Shown in pieces: positions 1 to 10,500 of a stretch of 64,000 bases of DNA (position 1 is the stretch's first letter; each line of letters opens with the position of its first letter). The notes below the pieces were generated by a model that made no database searches, was not told where the DNA came from, and was given only the letters and a program-made list of their open reading frames with translations. The position numbers and the translations under genes are program-made. Location: NCBI GenBank assembly GCA_023212725.1, contig JALBYF010000016.1:62001-126000 (forward strand), in the 5' to 3' direction. The stretch comes from Tranzscheliella williamsii. Lineage: Eukaryota > Basidiomycota > Ustilaginomycetes > Ustilaginales > Ustilaginaceae.

Positions 1-932
1 AGCAGTACCGAGATCCCAAGACCAAGCAGCACATCCCCTATCGCGAGCGCAAATCGCTCAGCGGTACCGCCCGTTACATGTCGATTAACACGCATCTCGG
101 CCGAGAGCAGTCGCGACGGGATGATCTAGAGGCGCTCGGACACGTCTTTATGTACTTTCTCCGAGGAGGGCTGCCATGGCAGGGCCTCAAAGCTGCCACC
201 AACAAGCAAAAGTACGAAAAGATTGGCGAAAAGAAGCAGAGTACTCCCATCAAAGAGCTCTGCGAAGGTTTTCCAGAAGAGTTTGGCATCTATCTGAATT
301 ACGTGCGCAAGCTCGGATTTGAGGAGACGCCCGACTACGACTTTTTGAGGGAGCTCTTCTCCAAGGTGCTTAAGAGCTCTGGCGAGCAGGAAGATGGGGT
401 CTTTGACTGGATGCTGCTCAACAACGGCAAGGGCTGGGAAGCCGGCACGGGCCGCGAGCGGAGGGACGAGAGGGAGCGGGAGCGGGAGCGACACCGAGAA
501 CCTCGCGCTTCGCAGTTACCCGCCGCTCCTGCTGCGGCGCAGCATGCACAAGCTGCCTTGGTGCGCAACGGCTCGAAACAGGGTCGAAAATCGGGCGTAC
601 CACCGCAACACGTGCAGACCGACCGGTCGCAAGCCGGGCAGCTGCGGGCGAGCCACACGGAATACAACCAGAACGGCTCCGGATATGGCGGTGTAGGCCA
701 CGTCTCGAACGTTGCCGTGCACGATGCCACGGTGGCCAACCCGAACGGCACGCGAGAGCATAGCCAGGGGGGCAACATGACGCCCAACATGAGCTCGTCT
801 GGCGCCGGTATCGAAGGCCGGAGGCCCGATGTTCGGGCTCCCGTCGGCATGGCCAACGGCGAGGAGCATCCTGCCGAACGCAAGACGTTTGGACAGAAGC
901 TAGTCGAAGTTCTCACCTGTCGATGCGGATGA
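1..932 (+). CDS. Casein kinase I, membrane-associated YCK type (C-terminal part only)
   Basis: The window opens inside this gene; the frame is open from base 3 and gives 309 residues. The first ~110 residues are the C-terminal lobe of a casein kinase I domain, with the family signatures [14 protein letters not shown] and [14 protein letters not shown]1 enzymes are Ser/Thr kinases acting on acidic or pre-phosphorylated sites; yeast Yck1/Yck2 act at the plasma membrane in nutrient sensing, endocytosis and morphogenesis. After the kinase comes a ~190-residue low-complexity tail rich in R/E, then Q/G/N. The protein ends in TCRCG: two cysteines near the end would suit palmitoylation, as in Yck-type kinases, although the arrangement is C-x-C-G and not a terminal Cys-Cys. 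The N-terminal lobe and active site lie upstream of the window. The CK1 call is firm; the paralogue is inferred from the tail. Confidence 0.93.
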   Translation, partial: QYRDPKTKQHIPYRERKSLSGTARYMSINTHLGREQSRRDDLEALGHVFMYFLRGGLPWQGLKAATNKQKYEKIGEKKQSTPIKELCEGFPEEFGIYLNYVRKLGFEETPDYDFLRELFSKVLKSSGEQEDGVFDWMLLNNGKGWEAGTGRERRDERERERERHREPRASQLPAAPAAAQHAQAALVRNGSKQGRKSGVPPQHVQTDRSQAGQLRASHTEYNQNGSGYGGVGHVSNVAVHDATVANPNGTREHSQGGNMTPNMSSSGAGIEGRRPDVRAPVGMANGEEHPAERKTFGQKLVEVLTCRCG

Positions 933-1999
933 GAGCTGCCACACGGGATGTAGGGGGACCGCCGGGCCGGACGCTGGCAGCGCACAGCAGCGCAACGGTA
1001 TCCCATACCCGCAACAGCATGTACCGCCTGCTGCTAGCTGCGCTCTGCCCGCCTGTCTGTCTGTCTCTCCACGCCCTGCCCATGTCTGCGCAGCGGCACC
1101 ACCGTTGATCGGCTACTCGCTCCCCCAGAAAAGCATACTACCCCTTCCCTGCCGAGCTGCGCCTTCGGCCGACCAAGGCGCCCTGGTCTCGCTGTCGAGC
1201 TCGCCGGCCGCTGCCATCCATGGCGCCTTGTTTACCTGCCTTTTCCTGGCGCGCCCTTGCGTCCCCACACTGCACGTTCTAGTGCCTCCTCTCTCGCTCC
1301 TTGGGCTTGCACGCCTCTCCCGTCTGCCCTGCCCCTTGACCGTCTCCTGTTTTTTCGCCCGCTGCACACTTACACCGAGTTTCACCGCTAATGATACTTG
1401 CCATTGCATTCTTCCCTGCCACCGCCCCGATCGGCGCATACAGCGTCAAGAGGCGGACGGGCGCGGCTGGCCTCCCTAACAACGACGCGGTCTTCCCGAT
1501 TTGCCCGCTGAGACACAAGCACATCTCCCGATTGAAGTCGAACGAGGAGCTCACATCCCGTCCATCAGCGACTGCTCATCGACATGCTTTGGAAGGCTGT
1601 TGGCTTCACAAGAAGCGTCTTATGGCCGTGCTGTAGCTCTTTTCGTGATCGTCCTTCAGCACAGCATTCTCCCATCAGGCCTGAATGAGGGAAGCATCAC
1701 ATGCACAGGCAGGCCGTTGAATCGGGAGGGGCGTTCTGTTAGTTGAAAGCGGTACATGATAATTTCCGTTGCTGTTCTTGCTTTTTCGATTTCGGGCGCG
1801 GGAGATGCTTCTCGACCATCACGGCCGCCTCTTTGCGACCACGGCAGCAGAGCGATCCTAGTCCACGGCAACAGCTCAGGGCGACAGAGCAAGCGAGGCG
1901 ACAGAGCAACTCAGGGCGACAGAGCAAGCGAGGCGACAGAGCAACTCAGGGCGACAGAGCAAGCGAGGGCGGTGACTAGGGCAGCGATTGACGGCGGGG
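933..1999. other. Intergenic gap with a 35-bp tandem repeat at its right end
   Basis: This 1.07 kb stretch lies between the CK1 stop and the COA1 start. It is C/T-rich with only short overlapping open frames and no recognisable protein. It should hold the CK1 3' UTR and the COA1 promoter. The one clear structure is the tandem repeat at 1871-1967, listed separately. Confidence 0.6.
1871..1967. repeat. Tandem repeat, 35-bp unit, about 2.7 copies
   Basis: Copies beginning TCAGGGCGACAGAGC start at 1876, 1911 and 1946, an exact 35-bp period. Each unit itself contains two related CGACAGAGCAA blocks. There are no unique spacers, so it is a minisatellite and not a CRISPR. It ends about 30 bases before the COA1 start codon and may fall in its leader or core promoter. 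Confidence 0.85.
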
Positions 2000-2632
2000 A
2001 TGTGGGTGCGACGTACGGTGGGGGTGGGGATGCGGGTGGTGGGAGCGGGGGGTGTGCGGTGGGGGAGCGGGCGGGCGCTGCCTGCGGTGCCGCGGCGGGG
2101 GGTGTGGGTGGGGGGTGCGGTGGCGGGGGCGCTGGGGTCGTGGCTGGCGGCGACGCTCTACGCGACCAACCAGGAGAAGCTGGGCAGCAGCATCTTCAAG
2201 TCGGTGCTCGCGCAGCTGCGCCACCGCCCCGAGCCCGCCGCCCTGCTCGCCTCGCCCGGCCCACCCACCCTGAAACCCCAACCCTGGCTCGCGGGCGCCC
2301 CCCTCATCAAAGGCAACGTAAGCTTCCCCCCCCCCCCCACATCCCACACCCCCACCCACTGACACCAATTTCTACACCAACCACATCCTCCCGCCGCACA
2401 GGTGAATATGATGCAGGGCCGCGTTGACCTGGCATTCAAGATCCAGACGTCCGACCCAGAGCACTACCCCGACACCGCCACCGTCTACTTTTCGTCCTTC
2501 CGCGCGCACAAGCACGCCCCCTTCCACATCCTCCGCTTCCTGCTGGTGCGCGACTCCGACGGCCGCTCGCTCTCGCTGCTCGACACCGCCCAGCTCTCCA
2601 CCATCGACCCGCACTCGGGCGACCTCCTCTAG
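2000..2632 (+). CDS. COA1: COA1-like cytochrome c oxidase assembly factor (mitochondrial)
   Basis: Two exons: 2000-2317 and 2402-2632, phase 0, giving 182 residues. The 84-nt intron has GTAAGC at 2318, a CTGAC branch site near 2359 and a CACAG acceptor; it carries a long C run that may be prone to sequencing error. The N-terminus is Arg/Gly/Val-rich without acids, as in a mitochondrial presequence, and is followed by one hydrophobic segment at ~36-56. The rest fits the Coa1 family: a 'L..APLIKG' block, then MMQGRVDLAFKI, VYFSSFR and a terminal DG..LSLLD segment. In yeast, Coa1 is an inner-membrane factor that joins newly made Cox1 to Shy1 during complex IV assembly. I chose the ATG at 2000 because the open frame further upstream has no ATG. 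Family assignment rests on motif recall. Confidence 0.75.
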
Positions 2633-2744
2633 CGCCGCGGCACGCATCCACATAGCACAGATGCCCGCACGGGCGCATTCCAGGTCAGAGCGTAACGCAG
2701 CGTAAAGCGTCCAGTGCGAGATACAGCGTGCGATGGGGGAGCGG

Positions 2745-4436
2745 TCATGGATACTGCGCGGCGCGGGGCGGGGGCGCCTGCGCGGGCGGCGCCGACGTGT
2801 ACTCGGGCGGCGGGTAGGCAGCCGCATCGGCGCGCAGCGGGCGGTGGAACTGCGGCGGCGCGGCGTGCGGCACGGGCGCGCCGTACGCCGCCTCGCGCAC
2901 CCGCGCATCGCCCGCCGCAGGCAGCGGATCGTACGAGTCGGTGGAAAAGTCGGCCGGATGGCCATTGTAGATCTCATCCACCCCAAACGGCCGCCCGCCC
3001 TGCCCGTCCGCCGCCGCTCTTGCTCCCGCCTGCGCCGCGTACGAGTAGCGCGTCCCCGCCCCCAACGGCGGATACGACGCGCTCTCCCGCCGCGCCCCCG
3101 CAAACCCTTCGGTCCCCGGCGTGCGCGCCTGCAGCAACAACTCGTACCGCCGCTGGCGCAGCTTGGCAGACACCGTGGGGCGGATCTTCTCCATCTTCTG
3201 GTAGAGCCAGTAGGCAGTCCAGACAGTGATGATAAACGAAATGGCGAGGACGACGTACTTGATGACCTTGCTCTTGGTGTCCTCCTCGCCCTCGCCCGAG
3301 TTCTTGATGGCGACTCCGAGGTAGACGATCAGAAGCTGCTTGGGCAGGGCAAGGATGGCGGCAAAGGTAAAGACAAAGATATTCATGCCGACGGTGGCAA
3401 AGACGGCGGTGGTAAAGTGGCCGGGGATGGCCGAGAGCCGCGCGAGGAACATGACCCAGAACCCGCCGTCGCGGACCATCTCGGCCATGCAGGCGTAGTG
3501 GATGTTTTTGCGCTCGTAGTTGGCGGCGGTCGAGCGCAGGCAGTACTTGAACGCGTAGAAGTTGCCGATCTCGCCCAGCAGTGTGCCGAGCGAGGCAATG
3601 CCAAACCCGATCCAGAGGCCGTAGACTACGCCGACGAGAATCAGCACGATCTCGTGGCCAAAGAGCGGCGGGAAGGAGATGATAAACAGGATGGCGACAG
3701 GGATGACCCAGCCCCAGGCCACGGTGGTGGCCTTTTTCGAGATGGGTGTCAGCCATGTGACAATCTGCTCGTGGTAGATGGTGGCCAGGGCTACCAGGGC
3801 GATGAGGACAACCAGCATGACCCACCAGTGCAGATACCTTAGCTTGAAGAACGACTTCCAGTCCTTGAGCAGGTCGAGGGCCGCCTGCAGCCCGCTCTTG
3901 CCGCCGTTTTCGTCGTCCAGATCGGGCGGGAACTGCTTGAGGATCTCTTGCTGCTCGGGATTGAGGCGCTCCTTATCGGGCGGCCTATCTGGCAGGATGC
4001 CGTCGGTGGCTTGGATCGCATGGCCGCGGCCGACGCCGAAGCGGCCTGAATCGGGATCCTTGTTGAGGATGTACTGCGTGCCGCGGAGGGTGCGGTCGTG
4101 TGCCTCGTCTGATGCGGATGGGAAGTCCTCTTTGACATAGTCGCCGGTGTCTGGGCCGAGCTCGTCCATAGAGTGAGTAGGATAGCGGTGGTCGTGCGCC
4201 GGTGTCAGAGTAGCGTACGGGTCGTAGTAAGCCGAGGGTGCCCCGGACGGCGCGTGGTAGTGCTGGTCGTCGAAGTCATCCTGCTCGGGACGCGTAAGTT
4301 GCACCTGAGACGACGAGGGCAAGTAAGGATGGGTCTCGTCGTAGTGGGCATGCAGCGGGTCCTCGTAGTGAGGATGCAGCGGATCGTCGTACGCCGGCCG
4401 GCGAGACGCGGCCGACGGGTAGTAGCCACCGGACAT
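2745..4436 (-). CDS. TVP38: Golgi membrane protein TVP38 (VTT/DedA-like)
   Basis: Single exon, 563 residues. The frame extends upstream without an ATG, so the start is placed at 4436 (MSGGYY). The first ~200 residues are polar and rich in Y, H, P and D. A hydrophobic helix at ~204-226 leads into the conserved SNARE-associated (VTT) domain at ~250-390. Diagnostic blocks are FGHEIVLILVGVVYGLWIG, GTLLGEIGNFYAFKYCLR, and RLSAIPGH with its GxWxxFxxR-like lead-in. A last helix lies at ~400-425, followed by a cytosolic Pro/Tyr-rich tail. Tvp38 family members sit in Golgi/late-secretory membranes; related VTT proteins (TMEM41B, VMP1) are phospholipid scramblases, so lipid movement is a reasonable inference. 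It converges on COA1 with ~110 bases between stops. Confidence 0.93.
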   Translation of the reverse strand: MSGGYYPSAASRRPAYDDPLHPHYEDPLHAHYDETHPYLPSSSQVQLTRPEQDDFDDQHYHAPSGAPSAYYDPYATLTPAHDHRYPTHSMDELGPDTGDYVKEDFPSASDEAHDRTLRGTQYILNKDPDSGRFGVGRGHAIQATDGILPDRPPDKERLNPEQQEILKQFPPDLDDENGGKSGLQAALDLLKDWKSFFKLRYLHWWVMLVVLIALVALATIYHEQIVTWLTPISKKATTVAWGWVIPVAILFIISFPPLFGHEIVLILVGVVYGLWIGFGIASLGTLLGEIGNFYAFKYCLRSTAANYERKNIHYACMAEMVRDGGFWVMFLARLSAIPGHFTTAVFATVGMNIFVFTFAAILALPKQLLIVYLGVAIKNSGEGEEDTKSKVIKYVVLAISFIITVWTAYWLYQKMEKIRPTVSAKLRQRRYELLLQARTPGTEGFAGARRESASYPPLGAGTRYSYAAQAGARAAADGQGGRPFGVDEIYNGHPADFSTDSYDPLPAAGDARVREAAYGAPVPHAAPPQFHRPLRADAAAYPPPEYTSAPPAQAPPPRAAQYP

Positions 4437-5324
4437 GGTGCGCGGCTGCGGCAACCAGGACTCCAGGCCCTGCGTGCTAGTATCGAGAGCGCGCTTCCAG
4501 CAAGTCGACCCAGGCTCTTATCAATTTGTGCTGCCTTGTCCGTGCTGCCGTGCTGCCGTGCTGCCGTGAATTGTGCTGCCGTATGGTCGTTGCGAGCGGA
4601 GGCCGAGACGGTGCGGCTGATATGCGTAGCCGTGGTGTTGAGGAAGGGATGGGGGGCAAGGTGAGCGCATACTCCCACTCACTTTCACCCTCGCCCTCGC
4701 CCGCAACCGGCATACATATCAATCCTTAAATGCAACCCTCGCTGTGCAGCTCTCGCAGTGCAGCTCAGCCTGCAGATAGCAATACCGAACGCTCGTAATC
4801 ACCGTCAAGCTAGCGCTACTACGACGGCGGCACATTCGATTACAAGTGTCCGTACTCCCTTTCTTTGGCCTAGCTAATCGACGATTTGAATCCAGGATTC
4901 TGCCTTTGATTAGGGCTAGTTTGGCGGACGTGCTCTTTGCACTGCCTTGGCGCTGCTCGCGTTACCGACGCACCTTCCACTTTCGTAGTGGCTGCAGATC
5001 CGACTTGGCTGACGTGCAGAGGGGCTTAACAGAAACCACGCTTACGCGCTTACGCGCTAGTCGCGTACAGGCCCGGCTTCGAAGCCAGCCCTCAACCCGC
5101 ACATACGCTCTGCTCGAATCGATCGCGGACACGCACAAGCACGGACAGACGATGGGAAAAGGCGAATCCTTGCGGTGGCGAAGCAGAAAGCTTGGATATA
5201 GGAATGCGAATGCGGTAGCCAAAGGTGCAATGCAGGAAAGGCGGACAAGCGTTAGAGACCGACTGCCGCTCGGCCGTCCGCGGTGGAGGGCAAGCCGCGT
5301 GGCAGTGCTCGATCGAGCGGGCCA
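4437..5324. other. Intergenic gap: TVP38 promoter and ATG15 3' flank
   Basis: About 890 bases. Near the TVP38 start the 8-mer GTGCTGCC occurs three times in tandem (4542-4565) plus single copies at 4528 and 4573. A second small duplication (CGCTTACGCGCTTACGCGC) lies near 5040-5060. A T-arm-like GATTTGAATCC at ~4880 has no matching tRNA arms. I see no gene here. Confidence 0.6.
4528..4580. repeat. GTGCTGCC octamer cluster upstream of TVP38
   Basis: Five copies of GTGCTGCC in 53 bases, three directly adjacent (4542-4565), about 95-145 bases upstream of the TVP38 start codon. It may be a simple repeat or a clustered binding site; the sequence alone does not decide. Confidence 0.7.
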
Positions 5325-6977
5325 TCACCCGTCCTCCGGCGCCTCATCGCCGAACTTCCAGTCGGTGCAGTCCTGGCACGTGTCTTCCGAACGGGGACGC
5401 GGCACCGCCAGCTTGTCGTCCTCATCCGTGTCGTGGTCGCTGTCATCGTCATCGGTACCGTCACCCCGGTGCCAAGGCCAGCGCCACCCCATCGTCTCTA
5501 CTTCACCCGAAAGTTGCTGGTGCTGCTGTGGCTGCTGTTGTTGCTGTGGTTGCTGTGGCTGCTGTGGCTGCTGTGGCTGCTGTGGTTGCGGTCGCTGTTG
5601 CAGCTTGGCCTTCTTCTTGCGCACCTTTTCGCTCCAGTCTTCGGAGAGCACGTCGTCGATGAGCGAGTTGATTCGGTGCGCGTTGATGGTGGGAGCCCAG
5701 CCGAGCTTGCCGGTGGTGTCGTAGACGATGCTCTTGCCCGAATGGCACTTGGACTCCATCGCATAGCCAAAGTTGGAGCAGAACGAGCCGGCACCGTTGC
5801 AGGTGCCCGTGGCGATCGGATCCGCGTTGTTGTAGACGTGCACAATAGGCAGCGCCGACACCGGGCTCTCGTCCGGATCCTTGGCCGGTGGCAGAGGCAG
5901 ATGCAGCCGCATTGCTGCCATCCGCTCGCCAGGCGCCTGGAACGTCACCGTCGGGATCCCAAACGTCATGCCTAGCAACGCCGACAGTGCGCCGCCTAGG
6001 CTATGTCCCGTAATCCAGATCTGCGCGTCCGGGTAGGTGTACGATATATTGTTAAACAGGTTGGTCAGCGCCGGGTAGTAGAGTGACTTTTCCACCAACG
6101 CTCGCTCGAGGCACGTCTGGCCGCACCGGTTTCCGTGGCCTTGGTAGCAGTCGCAGACCGTCGTCCACGACCACGATATGCGCGCACAGCAGCACGAGAA
6201 GAGCAGATTGTCATTCGCCTTGTCGCGCCTTGCCGTTTCTCCGCCTCCCGGAAGAAACGCATTGGATGTGCCCTTCAGGGCAACCACCAGAGTGTCGTTA
6301 TCGTGGGTGGTGAAGATATGACCGCGGATACCGTCGCCCTCCCAGCCGAAATGGTTCGAAGGTTCAAAGCCACCGATGCCGTCCCAGCCCGAGGTGTCGT
6401 TCTGGTAGGCTGACGCCGCCATCTTGGCGAAGGCAAGCACCGTGGTGCGGTCGGTCACATCGGGTGCCTCGACATCAATGTCCTCCCAGTCCAGCTCGGT
6501 GGAGGAGGCGCAGACGGCATCCTCGTAGCTTCTCCCCCGCACCTCGAGATATCTTTGCGGATCCTTGGCCCTTGTGATCCGTTGTGTCACCGTCTTGACC
6601 CGGGGGATGTAGTCCAGGCGGGTGCTGTCGGCCTGGAGATTATCGGCGGCAATGCTAAAGTCAAAATGCTTCTTAGCGCGGATGTACGACTGATCGCCAA
6701 GGCCTTGGTGGTAGGCTTCCCTCAGTCCCAGCGTCTTGTAGCCCGAGGCCATGCCTTTTGCCTCGCCTGCACGGGGAGGAAGGCTGTGCTGTAGGAGCGA
6801 GCGAAGCTTGCTCTCGAGGTACGAAGCGAAGGAAAGGCGCGGCTGGAAGGGTATCTGTGGCCATGCCGAAGATGGCGGTATCAGCGCGGCTGCCGCACTA
6901 GACGCGAGCACAAGCAGCACCGCGAGCACGCTGACCGACAGAGCCGGCCATGACCGGCGGAGCGGCGGTGTACGCAT
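5325..6977 (-). CDS. ATG15: Autophagy-related vacuolar lipase ATG15
   Basis: Single exon, 550 residues, ATG at 6977. Residues ~11-34 form an N-terminal hydrophobic signal-anchor, as expected for a type II membrane protein delivered through multivesicular bodies to the vacuole lumen. The body is a class-3 lipase with Atg15-specific blocks: GIRGHIFTTHDNDTLVVALKG, a cysteine-rich CCCARISWSW...CDCYQG region (~262-280) and GHSLGGALSALLG. The predicted triad is Ser326 (in GHSLGG), Asp386 (in NNADPIATG) and His434 (in INAHRIN). Atg15 is a phospholipase that breaks down autophagic bodies and other membranes inside the vacuole. Residues ~460-492 are a Gln/Pro run encoded by a 9-bp repeat, and the tail is acidic. 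Clear orthologue call. Confidence 0.95.
   Translation of the reverse strand: MRTPPLRRSWPALSVSVLAVLLVLASSAAAALIPPSSAWPQIPFQPRLSFASYLESKLRSLLQHSLPPRAGEAKGMASGYKTLGLREAYHQGLGDQSYIRAKKHFDFSIAADNLQADSTRLDYIPRVKTVTQRITRAKDPQRYLEVRGRSYEDAVCASSTELDWEDIDVEAPDVTDRTTVLAFAKMAASAYQNDTSGWDGIGGFEPSNHFGWEGDGIRGHIFTTHDNDTLVVALKGTSNAFLPGGGETARRDKANDNLLFSCCCARISWSWTTVCDCYQGHGNRCGQTCLERALVEKSLYYPALTNLFNNISYTYPDAQIWITGHSLGGALSALLGMTFGIPTVTFQAPGERMAAMRLHLPLPPAKDPDESPVSALPIVHVYNNADPIATGTCNGAGSFCSNFGYAMESKCHSGKSIVYDTTGKLGWAPTINAHRINSLIDDVLSEDWSEKVRKKKAKLQQRPQPQQPQQPQQPQQPQQQQQPQQHQQLSGEVETMGWRWPWHRGDGTDDDDSDHDTDEDDKLAVPRPRSEDTCQDCTDWKFGDEAPEDG
5520..5602 (-). repeat. Coding microsatellite (QQP tract) in ATG15
   Basis: A nine-base unit reading CTGCTGTGG on the plus strand recurs several times around 5545-5590, within a longer CTG-rich tract. 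On the gene strand it encodes repeated Gln-Gln-Pro near the ATG15 C-terminus, beyond the lipase domain. Length variation between strains would be in frame. Confidence 0.8.
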
Positions 6978-7519
6978 GTTGATGGAAGAACGTGCAGCTG
7001 TCGCCCCTAGAAGAAGGACATGGCCCGAGCCGGGTTCCGTCTCGCTTGAGCAAGGCAGGCAAAACGGCGCTACCCCAGGAGATCAACGCGTCTACAGGCC
7101 TCTTGGTGTTGGTGGTGTGTTTCGTCGCAAACAAAAGAGCTGTGATGGAGCGTGGACGGGTGGCAATGTTGTTGAGGGATGATGGGCAGGGAGATAAGCA
7201 GGCGCAGCACGCAGCTCGCAGCTTGAGGGGCGTAACGCTAAGGGAGAGAGCTGAGCATCTGATTTCCGCTTTCAACCCTCCACATAGTTCTCTGTAGTCA
7301 CTCCTGATTCGCTGAATATTATTGAGAGTATTCATGATTACCATGGCCCTGCTGTGTGTGTTGGACCCTTACTTCACAGATAATACAGTCGCGCTCTCGC
7401 TTCGATCTGACATATTCACACCAGGACTGATTGAATGGGAGATCGGGATCGGGATCGGGATCGGGAGGGGAAAGCGCCATTTTGGACTGGGTGCAGTATG
7501 GTGTTGGAGGGAGGGCCGC
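6978..7519. other. Intergenic gap: ATG15 promoter and NPR2 3' flank
   Basis: About 540 bases between two minus-strand genes. It holds the ATG15 promoter and the NPR2 3' end. A (GGGATC)n-like microsatellite of about four units lies at 7438-7466. No gene seen. Confidence 0.6.
7438..7466. repeat. Hexanucleotide microsatellite (GGGATC)n
   Basis: Four consecutive GGGATC units directly downstream of the NPR2 stop codon (7520-7522), presumably in its 3' UTR. Confidence 0.85.
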
Positions 7520-10500
7520 TTACTGCAAGAGGATTCTGACGCGGCCAAGGTCGCCGGACTCGATTGCGCTGCGGTCGAGTGCGCTGAAGGCGGACCAGCC
7601 GGGGGCGATGCTGTCGTCGCCGTCTACGCCCCAGGCGGTGCTGGTGGCGAAGCCGCTTGCGCTGGGGAGGAGGAAGCTCGAGTCGGCCTGCGTGCCTGTG
7701 CGCGACGAAGAGGGGTGGCCTGAGGAAGCGATGCCGCTGAGGCCGGCCTTGGCTGGAGCGGCGGAGCTGATTCCGGTGCCGCTGAAGCCGGACATGCGTG
7801 CTCTGCTCCAGCCCGAACTGGCGCCGCCACCGCCCGCGCCGCTCTGCCAGCGCCTTGCGTCGGCGCGCTGAGACAAAGCCGGGTCAGCGTCGTCCGAGTC
7901 GTCCACGAGGCCCGCAATCCCCATCCGATCCGTCAGCCCGTCCTTGGTGGTGCCGATCTGGACCAGCGCCTTCTCCAGCTCGGGCCAGCTGAGCGAAAAC
8001 AGCACGCACAGCTCGTCGTCGTGATGCGTCCCATCGAGCAGCTCCCTCAGCCCTGCGGGCACCACCACTGCCGACCGCTGCGAGATCCCGCTGGCGCCGG
8101 CCACCCCCGACCCGCCCGCCGAAGAGACAAATCCGCTGTGCGAGCCGCCGACGGCATTCAGCCCGATCGCGCTGGCCCGCTTCCTCGGCGAGCGTGCACC
8201 GCCCGAGGCAGCCTGCCCGCCTGGCTCGTCCCCGCCGACCCGGAAGGCAACCGTAGCAACATCGACCGCCGTCGTAGTCGGATGTCGCAAGCTCTGGCGC
8301 GGCCGCTGCCGATTCAGCCGCTTCGTGGGCGAGGTACCCAGGATGCTCGCCCCGCCTCCGCCGCTGCCCAGCTGGAGAGAGTCTGTCATCTGCGAGCCAC
8401 TGGCACTGGGCTCGCCGCCTCCGAGTTTCGCGTCCAGTACGCCACGACGAGGCGTGATCCGGCTGCCTACGCCTGGGCTGTCCACGCTGCCGTCGCGACC
8501 GACTCGTTGCGAGCCCGTGTAGGCCCCGCTCATCCCCGAAAGCTCGCGAGGCCTCCTATCCCGTGGCTCGCGGCTTCCACTCGGGTCTCTACGCTGCTGT
8601 GGCGTCCGCGTCCCAGCTTCAGCTCCCTTGGTGGCCGGCGAATTAGCCAAAGGAGAGTTGCGCGCGGTGGATACCACCGAGTTGTCGGTCTTGGCCTCCG
8701 GCTCGTCGGCGAGTAGAGCGCCTAGCAAGACCGGGTAACGGTGAACTCGGCGTAAAAAGCCTTGTATCACACCGAAGGAGACGAAGCGTCTGACGTCGAT
8801 GCCCTTGGCGTCGACGTCGTTGTCTTCGACCCAGTCATGCAGCGTCTTGCCCGCTCGCAGCAACGAGTAGAGCCGAAGCAGCTCGGGGTACGACGGCATC
8901 AGATAGCCAGGCCGCGTCACATACGCCGCACATTCGCGGCCCATCGCCTCGTCGTCGGCCATCTTGGCGATCGCGGGCCGGACCGTGTACATGTTGAAGT
9001 ACTGAAAAATGTCAGTGACAATAATGCAGCCGTAGTAGATCAGATGCTCCAGGCAGGCTCGTGTCAGGCCGAGGTCGGCGTCGGCCAGCTGCGCGATCCG
9101 CTTAACGTGACAGACGCCGTCGATAAACGGCAGGATCCTGCGCATCGTCAGATCCCAGTTGCCATCGACTCTCGAAGCAAGGTCGAGCAATGCCACAGGC
9201 ACATCCCAGTCGTTGATCGGCGGTGGATTCGGATAGACGGGAAAGAGCTTCAGGTTGATCGCATCACGCACCGTACGACCCAGACCGTGAGGAGGTTCGC
9301 GCTTCTCGGCCAGCGCAGCCCGATTGGTCGACTCGATGGTCTCGCTTCGAAGTGCATTGACCGAGTTCAAAAGCGCCGCATCGATGGTTCGCAGCGAGAC
9401 AATGCTTTCTGTGAGCTGTCCCAGCGACGCCGTCTCCATCTCAGCACCCTGGGCGGCGTTACTGCCTCGGCTCGACCTCCGCGTCCCTGATGGTGTATTG
9501 ATACTGTCAAAGTCACGGTTTAACAGCACGCTGCCAAGCGACTCGGCGGCGCTTGCTTCATGGAAGAGCTCAGGCCGCCTGCTGCTCAGGATCCCCATGG
9601 CTGTGTCGCGACTCTCGGTGGATACGGAGGACGCGTGGGGAGCTGTCTCAGAGATGGCTGCGACGGTGGCTGCTCTTCCTAAGCTTGGTCGTCGGCCATC
9701 GGCCATGGCTGCCACAGAACCAGGAACAGCTACGCCATCCGAACCCAACGCTGTCGCTGCTGAGGTGCTTTGGCTGCGATCCATCGGCTGATCTTCCTTG
9801 ACTGCCGAGAGGGGCGACAGCGACGGGCCAGAGTCAGAATACTCGGATGTGGATGTCGAGCGCGATCGCAGGTTCGAGAGGTTTTCCTGCGGGATGCGGA
9901 CAGACGTGGGTGAGGAGGCATTGCGCTGGTTTTGAGTCTGCGACCTGTTCTGCATCTGCCTGAGATGCTCGTGAATCAGCTTCTTGTGGTGCTCATCCCT
10001 CAGCGAGGCGAAACTTGCTCCGAGCGAGACAAAGTCATCCGGGCCGATGGTCGGCGATCTCAAACGCTGTACATCTGGGCTCTCTGGTTTGGACAGTGGC
10101 TTGAGATAGGAGGTATGCGGTGCTTCCGGTAGCGCTACGAAGCTCTCGCAGTAGGAATTGAGGTCTTCGAAGAGCTGCTCGATGATAGCATACATCCTTG
10201 GCAAACTTCTGGGGCTGGATAGGAAAGACTGTGTCTCCTCGAGACCACGGAGCACCCTTCCGCATTTACGGACCACGGGTTCGTAAGCCCGCACGTCCGC
10301 CTGGCCATCGAAGACGAAACAAAGGTTGAAGATGAAGTTGTTCCTCTGGTACCTTGATGCATCCTCGATCAGCGTTGGGAAACCGAGGATTTTGTAGGAC
10401 CGCATGACGAGAGTTTCATCTTCCGCATTCGCAACAGCACCGTGTTTCCCTCTAGCCATGACCGAGGACGCCCTCGATGAGCCCGACCTGGCTGAGCTGG

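Noticed and set aside
1105..1746. Several 60-125-codon frames after the CK1 gene
   Set aside because: Cys/Pro/Leu-rich composition-driven products in overlapping frames with no family resemblance.
1871..1967. Short direct repeats considered as a CRISPR-like array
   Set aside because: Units are contiguous without spacers and the genome is eukaryotic.
4870..4900. T-arm-like GATTTGAATCC suggesting a tRNA
   Set aside because: No matching D-arm, anticodon stem or acceptor pairing could be found around it.
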